Assembly: GCA_003417655.1 (NCBI GenBank) | Contig: QVMW01000001.1 | Span: 248,001-312,000 of the forward strand | Length of the DNA: 64,000 nucleotides | Source: Rhodobacteraceae bacterium 63075 | GTDB lineage: Bacteria > Pseudomonadota > Alphaproteobacteria > Rhodobacterales > Rhodobacteraceae | Reading direction: 5' to 3' | Shown: positions 42,490 through 51,079 of the stretch, piece by piece | How positions within the stretch are numbered: position 1 is the stretch's first letter | Layout of the letters: every line of letters starts with the position of its first letter | Program-made: the position numbers and the translations under genes | The notes under the pieces: generated by a model | What the model was told of the DNA's origin: nothing | Databases searched by the model: none | Seen by the model: only the letters and a program-made list of their open reading frames with translations

Positions 42490-44832
42490 TCAGAAGATAA
42501 AGTCCGCGCTGTCGAGATCGGCGATATTCACCCCGATCAGGGTGATCGAGTTGCCACCGCCCGTGTCGATCAGGACATCGGTGCCGTCCTGAACGGCATC
42601 ACCCGTCGAGGCGGACCCCAGGTTTAGGCTGCCAAGGCTTATGCCGGAGAGGCCGCTCAGGTCGATGCGCTCAAAGTCGTTGAGCGCATCGAAATCGGCG
42701 ATCGTGTCCTGGCCGTGACCCTCGTTGAACACGAAGGTATCGGCGTTGAAATCGCCATAGATCAGGTCGTTGCCTGCGCCGGAATCGATCGTGTCGAAGC
42801 CCGCGTTGCCGCCGATCGTGTCGTCACCACCGCCCGCCTCGATCAGATCGTCGCCCTGGCCACCGAAGAAGCGCGTGGCATCGTCGCCGCCTTGCATCGT
42901 ATCGTTGCCGGTTCCGCCGAAGAAGCCACCGAAGCCTGACATGTCGATGAGCAGGTCATCATCCGCGCCGCCGAAGAGACGGTCGAAACCGGCGCCGCCG
43001 TAGATCGTGTCGTTGCCTTCGCCCCCATAGAGGTTGTCGGCCTGGTCGCCACCGTGGATCCAGTCGTCGCCGGTGCCACCGATCAGAAGGTCATAGCCGC
43101 CTTCGCCGAAGATCGTGTCATTGCCAGCGCCGCCTTCGACGCCGTCGACCGATGTGCCGAAGTTCGTCCCTGCGCGGATCAGATCGTCTCCATCCCCGCC
43201 GTAAAGCCTGTCGGCGCCGGTGCCACCGTAAAGCGAGTCGTTGCCCTCATCGCCATAGAGGTGATCAGTGCCGTCGCCGCCGAAGATCTGGTCATTTCCG
43301 GAGCCGCCATAAAGCCGATCGGCATTGCCTTCGCCGTAGATCGTGTCGTTGCCGATGCCGCCTTCGATCGTATCGAAACCGAAGCCGCCGAGCAGGCTGT
43401 CGTCGCCGCCCTCGCCGCGCAGATAATCATTGCCGCCAAACCCGTTGATGTCGTCATGGCCAGCGCCGCCTCTGATGTCGTTGGCGACGGAGTTCCCCGA
43501 CACGGTGTCATTGCCCGATCCGGCGATGAGGTCCTCGATGATGGTGCCACGAGAGATGCTCAGGTTGCCGGTCATTCCGTGCACGTCGGAGAAGGTCTCC
43601 TGGCGCATGTCGACGCGGTCGCCCGAGCTTGTGAAGCTCAGGTCGAGCGTGTCGTGGCCGCTGACGTCGTGGATGTTGAACACCATGGCGCTGCCGTTGA
43701 TGTCGGAGGACGTCGCGCCCGTCGACCACCAGTCATAGACGGCGCCGAGATAGTTCGAGAGGTTGGAGTTCGCGCCATGCGTGGTGTTGCCGGCTGTCGC
43801 GGATGTGCTTGCGTCCGGTGCGCCGTAGAGGTTCTGGATCGCCAGCACGTCGGCGATCATCGGGCCGGACGTGAGGCCGTAGGAGGCATTAATGTTGGTA
43901 TTCTCTGTCTGGTCGAAATACGACATGAGCGAGACCTGCCAACTGTCGTTGGCATAGTCGTTGTCGACGCCCCAGACCGCCGAGCCGTCATAGTCACCCA
44001 TGTGGCCGAGGCCGATCGCATGGCCGAACTCGTGAACATAGGTCTGGAAGGAGTAGGAATCGATCGTGGTGCCATAGGACGCCAGCCAGTTTGTCGAGAC
44101 GTTCAGCACGGTGCCGTCGGCGTCGTCTTCAGAGCCTCCGGGCGCATAGGCCCAAGCGCCTGAATAATGATCATTACAGACGATATCCGCGCCCGACGTC
44201 ACCTCGACGAAATCGAGATCGGCGACCATTTCCCAAGCTTCCATGGCCCAGCGCGCGAGCTGTGCCCCGTCCGACGTGAGGCCAGTGAGGTCAACGGTGA
44301 CGGTGTTGCTGTTCCATGTGTATGATGTGCCGCCCCACCCCAGATGAGTCAGCTGGTAGGCAAGCTCGTCGAGCGTTGCATCAGATTCTGGTTCGGGCGA
44401 TGAAACCCCGGCGACGCTTATTTCGTAATCGCCAGTTTGCGTGCTGTAGGCATCGGCTTCAATGTAGTAGGTCCCAGTGTAGCTGGCCGTGATGGTCAAG
44501 CTGGAGTCATATGACCCGTTACTGTCATCGTTATGGTCGACATAACTGCCAGAACTGTCGAATAGCGTGAGATAAGGATCGCTCAGTTCGCTGGTGCCGA
44601 TACCTTGCAGATCGATCTGGTAAGTATCCCCGGCCGTCAGCTGGATCGCAACCCAGTCTTCATCCGTAGAGGTGGCGAGTTCGCCAACGAATGTATCGCC
44701 AACGGACATCGTATAGATGGTCGATGTGCTTTCCGCAGCGTCGCTACCTTCAAATACCGTCGCATTCATTGGCTCGATGTAGTCATGGATGGAGGGGTCG
44801 GATGGCGTCGCCATCGTGCAGATGATACACAT
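42490..44832 (-). CDS. RTX M10 (serralysin-type) zinc metallopeptidase
   Basis: 780 residues. An N-terminal pre-peptidase-like beta domain (about 35-142) precedes the catalytic domain, with zinc site HEFGHAIGLGH (267-277) and Met-turn at Met303 (SLMSYF). From about 437 to 735 run Ca-binding GGxGxDxLx nonapeptides. The last residues (IADLDSADFIF) form a non-cleaved type I secretion signal; no signal peptide. The extreme N-terminus MCIICTM holds a CxxC. Secreted protease, folded outside the cell by calcium. Starts 2 nt after the upstream exported protein gene. Confidence 0.92.
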   Translation of the reverse strand: MCIICTMATPSDPSIHDYIEPMNATVFEGSDAAESTSTIYTMSVGDTFVGELATSTDEDWVAIQLTAGDTYQIDLQGIGTSELSDPYLTLFDSSGSYVDHNDDSNGSYDSSLTITASYTGTYYIEADAYSTQTGDYEISVAGVSSPEPESDATLDELAYQLTHLGWGGTSYTWNSNTVTVDLTGLTSDGAQLARWAMEAWEMVADLDFVEVTSGADIVCNDHYSGAWAYAPGGSEDDADGTVLNVSTNWLASYGTTIDSYSFQTYVHEFGHAIGLGHMGDYDGSAVWGVDNDYANDSWQVSLMSYFDQTENTNINASYGLTSGPMIADVLAIQNLYGAPDASTSATAGNTTHGANSNLSNYLGAVYDWWSTGATSSDINGSAMVFNIHDVSGHDTLDLSFTSSGDRVDMRQETFSDVHGMTGNLSISRGTIIEDLIAGSGNDTVSGNSVANDIRGGAGHDDINGFGGNDYLRGEGGDDSLLGGFGFDTIEGGIGNDTIYGEGNADRLYGGSGNDQIFGGDGTDHLYGDEGNDSLYGGTGADRLYGGDGDDLIRAGTNFGTSVDGVEGGAGNDTIFGEGGYDLLIGGTGDDWIHGGDQADNLYGGEGNDTIYGGAGFDRLFGGADDDLLIDMSGFGGFFGGTGNDTMQGGDDATRFFGGQGDDLIEAGGGDDTIGGNAGFDTIDSGAGNDLIYGDFNADTFVFNEGHGQDTIADFDALNDFERIDLSGLSGISLGSLNLGSASTGDAVQDGTDVLIDTGGGNSITLIGVNIADLDSADFIF

Positions 44833-44834
44833 GG

Positions 44835-45344
44835 TCAGTTCTTCTCTATCAAATCAGGATTGCTGTTTGTCGCATCGCCCAGTAATGCGCTGACCTCGGG
44901 CGCGCTTTTCAAAAGCGCATCGGCAAAGGCCTTGAGCTTGCGAGGGGTTGCGGATGCCATGCTGGCATCGAAGGTATGGCTGGCACCGTCGATCTGCTCG
45001 CCATTGGGGCCTTTGCGGGCGCTCAGATGCGCCTCTTGCGGCCCGTCTATCGTCAGAGTGATGGAGACTTCCGACGCGCTGTTCGGCTCTGTCTGGTCCG
45101 CAGGCACACGGCGGATGATGGAGCCTGCTGCCTGTTCTGCGAGCGTTTGCACAAATTGTTGGCAGAACATGTCTGCCGCTTGCGCGGGAAGGTTGCCGGG
45201 GGCGGGCGCGCAATGCAGGCGAATCACCGATCTCTCGATGCTCTTAGCCATGCTCTGGTCAGGATGACCCATCAAAAACACCCCAAGAATTATTAGGCAA
45301 AGCCTTACATTCAATGCTGCATGAACAATCAACTTGAATCGCAC
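44835..45344 (-). CDS. Exported protein of unknown function, operon partner of the RTX peptidase
   Basis: About 143-169 residues depending on start. GTG 45344 is given; a TTG beginning MNVRLCLIILGVFLMGHP gives a neater signal peptide, and ATG 45272 removes it. The mature part has two Cys (RLHCAPAPGNLP and DMFCQQF) and a beta-rich stretch VSITLTIDGPQEAHLSARK. I do not recognise the family. It lies 2 nt upstream of the peptidase, so it is co-translated. Serralysins often have a periplasmic inhibitor encoded next to them; this protein could play that part, but sequence support is missing. Confidence 0.6.
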   Translation of the reverse strand: MRFKLIVHAALNVRLCLIILGVFLMGHPDQSMAKSIERSVIRLHCAPAPGNLPAQAADMFCQQFVQTLAEQAAGSIIRRVPADQTEPNSASEVSITLTIDGPQEAHLSARKGPNGEQIDGASHTFDASMASATPRKLKAFADALLKSAPEVSALLGDATNSNPDLIEKN

Positions 45345-45662
45345 CGTTGTAATGCCGCCGTTCTTCCACCCGAAAAAATTTACCACAAGGATCGGCCCCG
45401 ACCTAGCTTTACGCAGGGTCAACCTGGAAACTGTGTGTTTTTTGCCCCGAAAGGCCGGGCGCGCCGATTCACGATGAAGCTCTCAGAGGTTGGGCGGTCC
45501 GCGCCGCATCATCTGCGCCTTTCTTCAAATACTCCGAAAACCCGAGCCAAAAGCCAGCGTCGGGCCGCATTCTTGATCCGAATGCCGCCGCCTGCACGCG
45601 CTGAATCTGCGTTGTATCCCGAAAAGGGCCTGCTGCTCGCGCCCTTGCAGATGGAGTGCGCA
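45345..45662. other. Divergent promoter region between the two RTX loci
   Basis: 318 bp without a supported gene. It must hold the promoters of the peptidase operon (minus) and the propeller-RTX gene (plus). The plus-strand frame of the RTX gene stays open leftward to 45321, but only the ATG at 45663 has a ribosome site. No convincing operator was found. Confidence 0.55.
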
Positions 45663-48311
45663 ATGCCGCGTGTCACGCTCACCGGCCAGGGGGCCATTGC
45701 TATCAGCGATCCGGACCTGCTGGCCGGGCTCACAGACCTTGCGATCGGGAGTGTGGACGGCACGCCCGTGCTCTACGTGACCAGTCGCGGGGGCGGCATT
45801 CTCGGCCGCTTCTCGCTGGGGGATGGAGACGATCCGGCGGTGCTTGGAGATAGCTGGGAGATTCCCGATGGGCTGCTGGACGTGGAAAGCCCCGAGATCG
45901 CGCTCGTCAACGGGCCGGGCGGCGCGTCACATGTCTTGCTGGCGGGGCTTGGCGGCGAGGACCTGACCGGCCGGCTCGAAACCGGCAGCGGGCTTGGAGA
46001 TGCCACATCCTTCGACGCCGGGGCATTCGATCTCGGCCAGATCAGCGAGATCGCCATGACAGGCAGCGGAGACAGCGCCGTCGCGACCCTGCAGGGCGGC
46101 GGCGTCATCCAGCTCGACTTCGCCGCAGGCGGGCTGGTCAGCGCGAGTGCGGCTATTGGCCTCGGGGATCTCGCCGCGCAGGAGGCGAGCGGCATCACCT
46201 GGTTCAGCGCCTTCGGTATTCCGCATGTTGCCGTGAGCTACGCCGGCTCCGACCAGATCGCCCTGTTGCGGGATGACGGGCTGGGCCAGCTTATTCATGT
46301 GAACACCGTCTCGCCGGAGGATGGCGCCTGGGTGAACAGCCCCGGCGCGGTGGTGAGCGTCACGGGGGCTGACGGCCTGCCCTATGTCATCGTGGCCGCC
46401 TCGGGCAGTTCCTCGCTCACGGTGCTCGCGGTGGAAGGAGGTGGCCTCGTGCCCGTCGATCACCTGCTCGATACGCGGGAGACCCGCTTCGAGGACGCGG
46501 ACCATCTGTCGGTGATCGAGCTTGCGGGGCAGCCCTATGTCGTTGCGGCTGGCAGCGACCAGGGCGTGACGGTGCTCGCGCTTCTGCCCGGCGGGCAGCT
46601 CATGGAGGTCGCCTCGCTGGAGGCCAGCCTCGACACGCCGATCAACGGCATCACGGCGCTCGAAACCGTGGTTGTCGGCGATACGGCGCGGATTTTCCTG
46701 TCGACGGATGGCGCGCCCTATCTCGTTGAGCTCACCTTTTCTCTTGATGCCCCGGGCGTCACCCGCACCGGCGCGGCGGGGGATGATGCGCTCACCGGCA
46801 CCGGCGGCGACGACATCATCTCCGGCGGGGCCGGGGCGGATACGCTCTCGGGAGGTGGCGGTCACGACATGCTCGTCGACGGGGCCGGGGTCGACTGGCT
46901 GACGGGCGGGTCTGGCGCGGATACTTTCATCTTCGAAGCCGACGGGGCGGTGGACCGCATCACGGATTTCGAGCGAGGTATCGACAGCATCCTGCTGCGC
47001 GCGCCGGGTATCCTGCTCGGCGAGGGGGATATCGAGCTGCTGAGCCACAGCTGGGGCGCAGAGATCCGCATCGGCTCCGAGGTGCTCTGGGTTTACAGCT
47101 CCGACGGCGGCGCGCTCACATGGGACGATTTCGCGGCCGGCGGCCTCGGGCTGACCCCCAACATATCGACGAATCTCGACGACTACGTCTTCGGAACGGG
47201 CAACGGCCCGGAGGGCGGGAGCACGCTGGAAGCGACGCAGCTCTTCTCGAAGCCCGCCTTCGACGTGCCCGTCCTGAACGAACCGGTCATCGTCGTCGAC
47301 GATGGTGCCGCGCAACAGGGCGGCGGGAACGATGACGCATTGGCCGGTGGCAGCGGGTCCGACCAGATCACCGGCGGGGTCGGCAACGATACGATCACAG
47401 GGCAAGGCGGGGACGATGTTCTGATCGGTGGTGCCGGTTTCGATACGCTGATGGGTGGTGGCGGGAATGATTCCCTGTCAGGCGGAGACCATGCCGACCT
47501 GGTCTATGGCGGTAGCGGACACGACGTGATCACGGGCGGCGCGGGGTTCGATAACCTCTATGGTGATGGCGGCAACGACAGCATCTGGGGCGGCGACGCG
47601 CCCGACCGTATCTGGGGCGGTGACGGGGACGACTGGATCAGCGCTGGGAGCAACTACGGCTACACCGTTGACGGTGTCTTTGGTGGCGCCGGGAATGATA
47701 CGATCTTCGGTGATGCGGGCTTTGATCATCTGGTCGGTGGGCCTGGAGACGACTTTATAGATGGTGGCCACCAGGCCGACAACCTTTACGGCGGTGACGG
47801 GGCGGACACGCTTATCGGCAATCTCGGTTTTGATAGGCTTTTCGGAGGGGATGGAAACGATCTGCTCTATGGTGGCCCCGGCCCTGACAGTCACTTCGGC
47901 CAGCAAGGTGACGATCGGATGTGGGGTGGTACCGGGAATGACCGGTTCTTCGGAGGGGCGGGCGACGATTATATCGTCGGAGAAGACGGCGACGACACGC
48001 TGGGCGGCAATGCCGGTTTCGATACGCTGATCGGCGGTGCGGGTGACGATGTGCTCTACGGAGACTTCAACGCCGACCGTTTCGTCTTCGCGGACGGACA
48101 TGGCCACGACACGGTGATGGATTTCGAGTCCGACAGTATCTACGAGGTTCTGGACCTGAGCGGGATCAGCTGGTTCACAGCGACATCCGATGTCATGGCG
48201 GCATCCGAGCAGGTCGGCGCGGATGTGGTCATCACGACGGGCGCGGACAGCTCGATCACGCTTGCCGGGGTCGATCTGGCGGACCTCGATGGGACGGATT
48301 TCATGTTCTAG
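45663..48311 (+). CDS. Secreted RTX calcium-binding protein with propeller-like N-terminal half
   Basis: 882 residues. GGAG 6 nt before the ATG at 45663. Residues about 10-365 are repeated beta units of the kind IAMTGSGDSAVATLQGGG, suggesting a beta-propeller. RTX repeats occur in two blocks (about 370-430 and 555-803), separated by about 125 residues containing RITDFERGIDSILL. It ends DLADLDGTDFMF, the same kind of type I secretion tail as the adjacent peptidase. The C-terminal halves of both proteins are clearly paralogous. No enzymatic motif seen; adhesion or matrix function is possible. Confidence 0.88.
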   Translation: MPRVTLTGQGAIAISDPDLLAGLTDLAIGSVDGTPVLYVTSRGGGILGRFSLGDGDDPAVLGDSWEIPDGLLDVESPEIALVNGPGGASHVLLAGLGGEDLTGRLETGSGLGDATSFDAGAFDLGQISEIAMTGSGDSAVATLQGGGVIQLDFAAGGLVSASAAIGLGDLAAQEASGITWFSAFGIPHVAVSYAGSDQIALLRDDGLGQLIHVNTVSPEDGAWVNSPGAVVSVTGADGLPYVIVAASGSSSLTVLAVEGGGLVPVDHLLDTRETRFEDADHLSVIELAGQPYVVAAGSDQGVTVLALLPGGQLMEVASLEASLDTPINGITALETVVVGDTARIFLSTDGAPYLVELTFSLDAPGVTRTGAAGDDALTGTGGDDIISGGAGADTLSGGGGHDMLVDGAGVDWLTGGSGADTFIFEADGAVDRITDFERGIDSILLRAPGILLGEGDIELLSHSWGAEIRIGSEVLWVYSSDGGALTWDDFAAGGLGLTPNISTNLDDYVFGTGNGPEGGSTLEATQLFSKPAFDVPVLNEPVIVVDDGAAQQGGGNDDALAGGSGSDQITGGVGNDTITGQGGDDVLIGGAGFDTLMGGGGNDSLSGGDHADLVYGGSGHDVITGGAGFDNLYGDGGNDSIWGGDAPDRIWGGDGDDWISAGSNYGYTVDGVFGGAGNDTIFGDAGFDHLVGGPGDDFIDGGHQADNLYGGDGADTLIGNLGFDRLFGGDGNDLLYGGPGPDSHFGQQGDDRMWGGTGNDRFFGGAGDDYIVGEDGDDTLGGNAGFDTLIGGAGDDVLYGDFNADRFVFADGHGHDTVMDFESDSIYEVLDLSGISWFTATSDVMAASEQVGADVVITTGADSSITLAGVDLADLDGTDFMF

Positions 48312-48347
48312 AGCCATCGGAGGAGCGGGGCACAGGGGCGCCCTGGA

Positions 48348-49772
48348 TCACTCGCCGTCGGAGCGCTCGTAGATGTCCTCGTAGCGGATGATGTCGTCTT
48401 CGCCCAGGTAAGCTCCGGTCTGGATCTCGATCAGGACGACCGGAAGGAGGCCGGGGTTTTCCAGGCGGTGCTGTGCTCCGAGCGGGACATAGACCGATTG
48501 GTTCTCGGTCACCAGATGTTCGGCACCGTCGATCGTCACCTTGGCGGTTCCCTGCACGACGACCCAGTGTTCCGAGCGGTGCCTGTGGCTTTGCAGGCTG
48601 AGCGCCGCGCCGGGCTTGACCTGGATACGCTTGACCTGGAAGCGCTCGCCGATCGCGAGGCTTTCGAACCAGCCCCAGGGGCGGTGGTCCTTGGGGAATT
48701 CCGTGGCCTGGCGCGTGCCTTCGGCCTTCAATGCGCTCACCGCATCCTTGACCTTCTGGGCCTGGGAGGCATGCGCGACCAGGACGGCGTCGGGCATGGC
48801 GACGGCGATGATGTCGCGCAGGCCGATCCCCACCAGCGAAAGCTGGTCGTCCTCGGAGCGCAGGAGCGTGTTTTCACAGTCAAGCGCCGTCGCATCGCCC
48901 GACAGCGCAACGCCCGTTTCGTCGCGCTGGCTTTCGCGCCAGACGGCATCCCAGCCGCCGAGGTCGGACCAGCCATGCGGAAAGGGCACGACAGACAGGT
49001 TGTCGGCGTGCTCCATCACGGCGAAATCGAGCGAGATATTCTCGGCATCGGCCCAGGGCTCGGGCGCAAGACGCAGGAAGCCAAGGTCCGGCCTCGCGGA
49101 TTCGAGCGCCTCTTGCACGGGCGTCATGAGATGCGGCGCATTGGCCTTGAAGGCGGCCAGGATGTCGCGCGCGCGAAACAGGAAAATGCCGCTGTTCCAG
49201 AGGTAGCGCTTGTCCGCCAGCATCGCTTCTGCGCGCGCCAGATCCGGCTTTTCGACGAAGCGCGAAAGCGGCACCGGCGCTTCGCCCTGCGGCGGCTCGT
49301 GCAGCTCGAGATAGCCATAGCCCGTCTCGGCATAGGTCGGGGTGATGCCGAAGGTCACGAGCCGGCCCTCGCGGGCAACCGGAACGCCGGCCTTCACGGC
49401 CTCGGCGAAGGCCTCAATGTCGCCGATCGCGTGATCGGATGGCGAGACGAGCATCAGCCCGTCCGGATCGTCCTGTGCCACATGCAGCGCGGCGGCGAGC
49501 ACGGCCGGGGCCGTGTTGCGCCCCTCGGGTTCCAGCAGGATCGCGCTCGGGTCGATCCCGGCGGCCTGCAATTGCTCGGCCACGACGAAGCGGAAATCCG
49601 AGGCCGTGATCACGAGGGGGCGCGCGTAGTCCGCGCCCGTGAGCCGCGATGCGGATGCCTGGAACAGGGTCTGATCGCCAAGAAGCTGTGCGAACTGCTT
49701 GGGGTAGGACTTGCGGCTCAACGGCCACAGGCGCGTGCCGGATCCGCCGCATAACAGCACCGGTGTGATCAT
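48348..49772 (-). CDS. Mannose-1-phosphate guanylyltransferase / mannose-6-phosphate isomerase
   Basis: 474 residues, bifunctional ManC/AlgA type. N-terminal nucleotidyltransferase with LLCGGSGTRLWPLSRKSYPKQF and FVEKPD; the C-terminal cupin isomerase domain has RPWGWFESL, VKPGAALSLQSHRHRSEHWVVVQG (metal His pair) and the closing ENQSVYVPLGAQHRLEN. Makes GDP-mannose for the polysaccharide. It is the last gene of a minus-strand group after two glycosyltransferases and faces the RTX gene. Confidence 0.95.
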   Translation of the reverse strand: MITPVLLCGGSGTRLWPLSRKSYPKQFAQLLGDQTLFQASASRLTGADYARPLVITASDFRFVVAEQLQAAGIDPSAILLEPEGRNTAPAVLAAALHVAQDDPDGLMLVSPSDHAIGDIEAFAEAVKAGVPVAREGRLVTFGITPTYAETGYGYLELHEPPQGEAPVPLSRFVEKPDLARAEAMLADKRYLWNSGIFLFRARDILAAFKANAPHLMTPVQEALESARPDLGFLRLAPEPWADAENISLDFAVMEHADNLSVVPFPHGWSDLGGWDAVWRESQRDETGVALSGDATALDCENTLLRSEDDQLSLVGIGLRDIIAVAMPDAVLVAHASQAQKVKDAVSALKAEGTRQATEFPKDHRPWGWFESLAIGERFQVKRIQVKPGAALSLQSHRHRSEHWVVVQGTAKVTIDGAEHLVTENQSVYVPLGAQHRLENPGLLPVVLIEIQTGAYLGEDDIIRYEDIYERSDGE

Positions 49773-49864
49773 GGCCTCTCCTCTCCTTCGCGCCGGAATA
49801 CCCTACACCTGCTTGCGAAACCCGCAAGCGAACAGCACGACCTCGGACTTGCCACAGGCATCAC

Positions 49865-51079
49865 CTAGCGCCCGACGAGCGGCGCGATCAGCGCCTCGAA
49901 GGCGGCGGCCTGGTCCTCGAAGCTGGTCACCTGCCGGGGCTCTTGCGTGAGGTCGCCCGAAAGGGCCGCTTCGAGTCGGGGCAGGAGCGCGTCGGCGCCG
50001 GCACCGATGGGGATCAGCTTGGCGGGCTCGGCTGCGCCGTGCTCTGTCGTTCCGCCGCTGTCGGTCTGGATCACGTGAATGCCGCGTGCGAGCGCTTCGC
50101 GGATCGAGAGGCCGAATGTCTCCTTCCATTGGGACATGAAGAGCAGAACGTCGATCTGCGCGTAGAAATCGTCGATCCCGTCCTGCTCGAACCGCGGCAC
50201 GACGCGCCAGTCTCCCGGCAGGTCCGAGAAATCATGCCCGCGCCACCAGCTTCCGTCGCGGCTCCCGTCCACCAGCGTGACGGTGAAATCCGACCTGTCC
50301 AGCTTCTTGAAGGCCGCGCGGATGATGGGCCAGCCCTTGATCTGGGAGGGGCCGCCGATGAAGCCGAAGCTCAGCCGGGTGTCGCGGGCCCGGCGCGCGG
50401 CCTGCTTGCGCGCGAAGCCCGGGCCGGGCATGCTGACCCCGTTCTCCCAGACAACGCCGCTCCCGGGCGCCAGCCCCGAGGCCTCGCAGAGATCGAGGGC
50501 GAAGCGGCTGGGATAGGTGATGACATCGGCAAGCTGCGCGGCCTTCGACAATTCGGAGAAGCGCTGGCGCGCCTGCTCGAAATTGTCGACGCATCCCTTG
50601 CAGGCGTCGATGCGCACGGGGTTCTGCCCGCAATAGACATCATCTATGCGCACCATGAACTGGCGCTCGCAGATCCACCAGAAATCATGCACCGACAGGA
50701 CCGCCGGAATACCGGCATCATCGGCGGCGCGCAGCACGCCGATTCCCAGCTCCTGCACGCAATGGGCATGGAGCAGATCGGGCTTCAGAAGCTCGATGAG
50801 CGAGGCCAGCGCCTTTTCCACGTCCGGGTTGTCCCAGAAGCTGCGCTTGCTGCGGCCCTGGGGCATGTTGATGAGGTAGTTGTCGATCCCGTCCACATGC
50901 GAGCGGATCACCGCGTAGGGGGCAAGTTCGCTGCGCGCCACGAGGGAGACGGCGCTCACGCGCGCCGCGCCGCGCCGCTGGAGCGCGCGCGCGACTTCCT
51001 CGGCAACGACGGTCGCCCCGCCATAGGAAAAGGGCGCGAAGAAGACGTTGACAAGCAGGATATGCGGCACGTCTGTCAT
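49865..51079 (-). CDS. Glycosyltransferase, GT4-like (GT-B fold)
   Basis: 404 residues. N-domain starts HILLVNVFFAPFSYGGATVVAEE, with HAHCVQELG and SVHDFWWICERQF; C-domain has FGFIGGPSQIKGWPII and the E-x7-E type donor segment KETFGLSIREALARGIHVI. A cysteine pair in CGQNPVRIDACKGC may bind metal. Start at 51079 overlaps the preceding glycosyltransferase stop (ATGA). Donor and acceptor unknown; likely capsule assembly. Confidence 0.88.
   Translation of the reverse strand: MTDVPHILLVNVFFAPFSYGGATVVAEEVARALQRRGAARVSAVSLVARSELAPYAVIRSHVDGIDNYLINMPQGRSKRSFWDNPDVEKALASLIELLKPDLLHAHCVQELGIGVLRAADDAGIPAVLSVHDFWWICERQFMVRIDDVYCGQNPVRIDACKGCVDNFEQARQRFSELSKAAQLADVITYPSRFALDLCEASGLAPGSGVVWENGVSMPGPGFARKQAARRARDTRLSFGFIGGPSQIKGWPIIRAAFKKLDRSDFTVTLVDGSRDGSWWRGHDFSDLPGDWRVVPRFEQDGIDDFYAQIDVLLFMSQWKETFGLSIREALARGIHVIQTDSGGTTEHGAAEPAKLIPIGAGADALLPRLEAALSGDLTQEPRQVTSFEDQAAAFEALIAPLVGR

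Noticed and set aside
42780..43550. Short-period repeats resembling a CRISPR or satellite array
   Set aside because: They are the 27-nt coding repeats of RTX nonapeptides (GGxGxDxLx), degenerate and in frame; no spacers.
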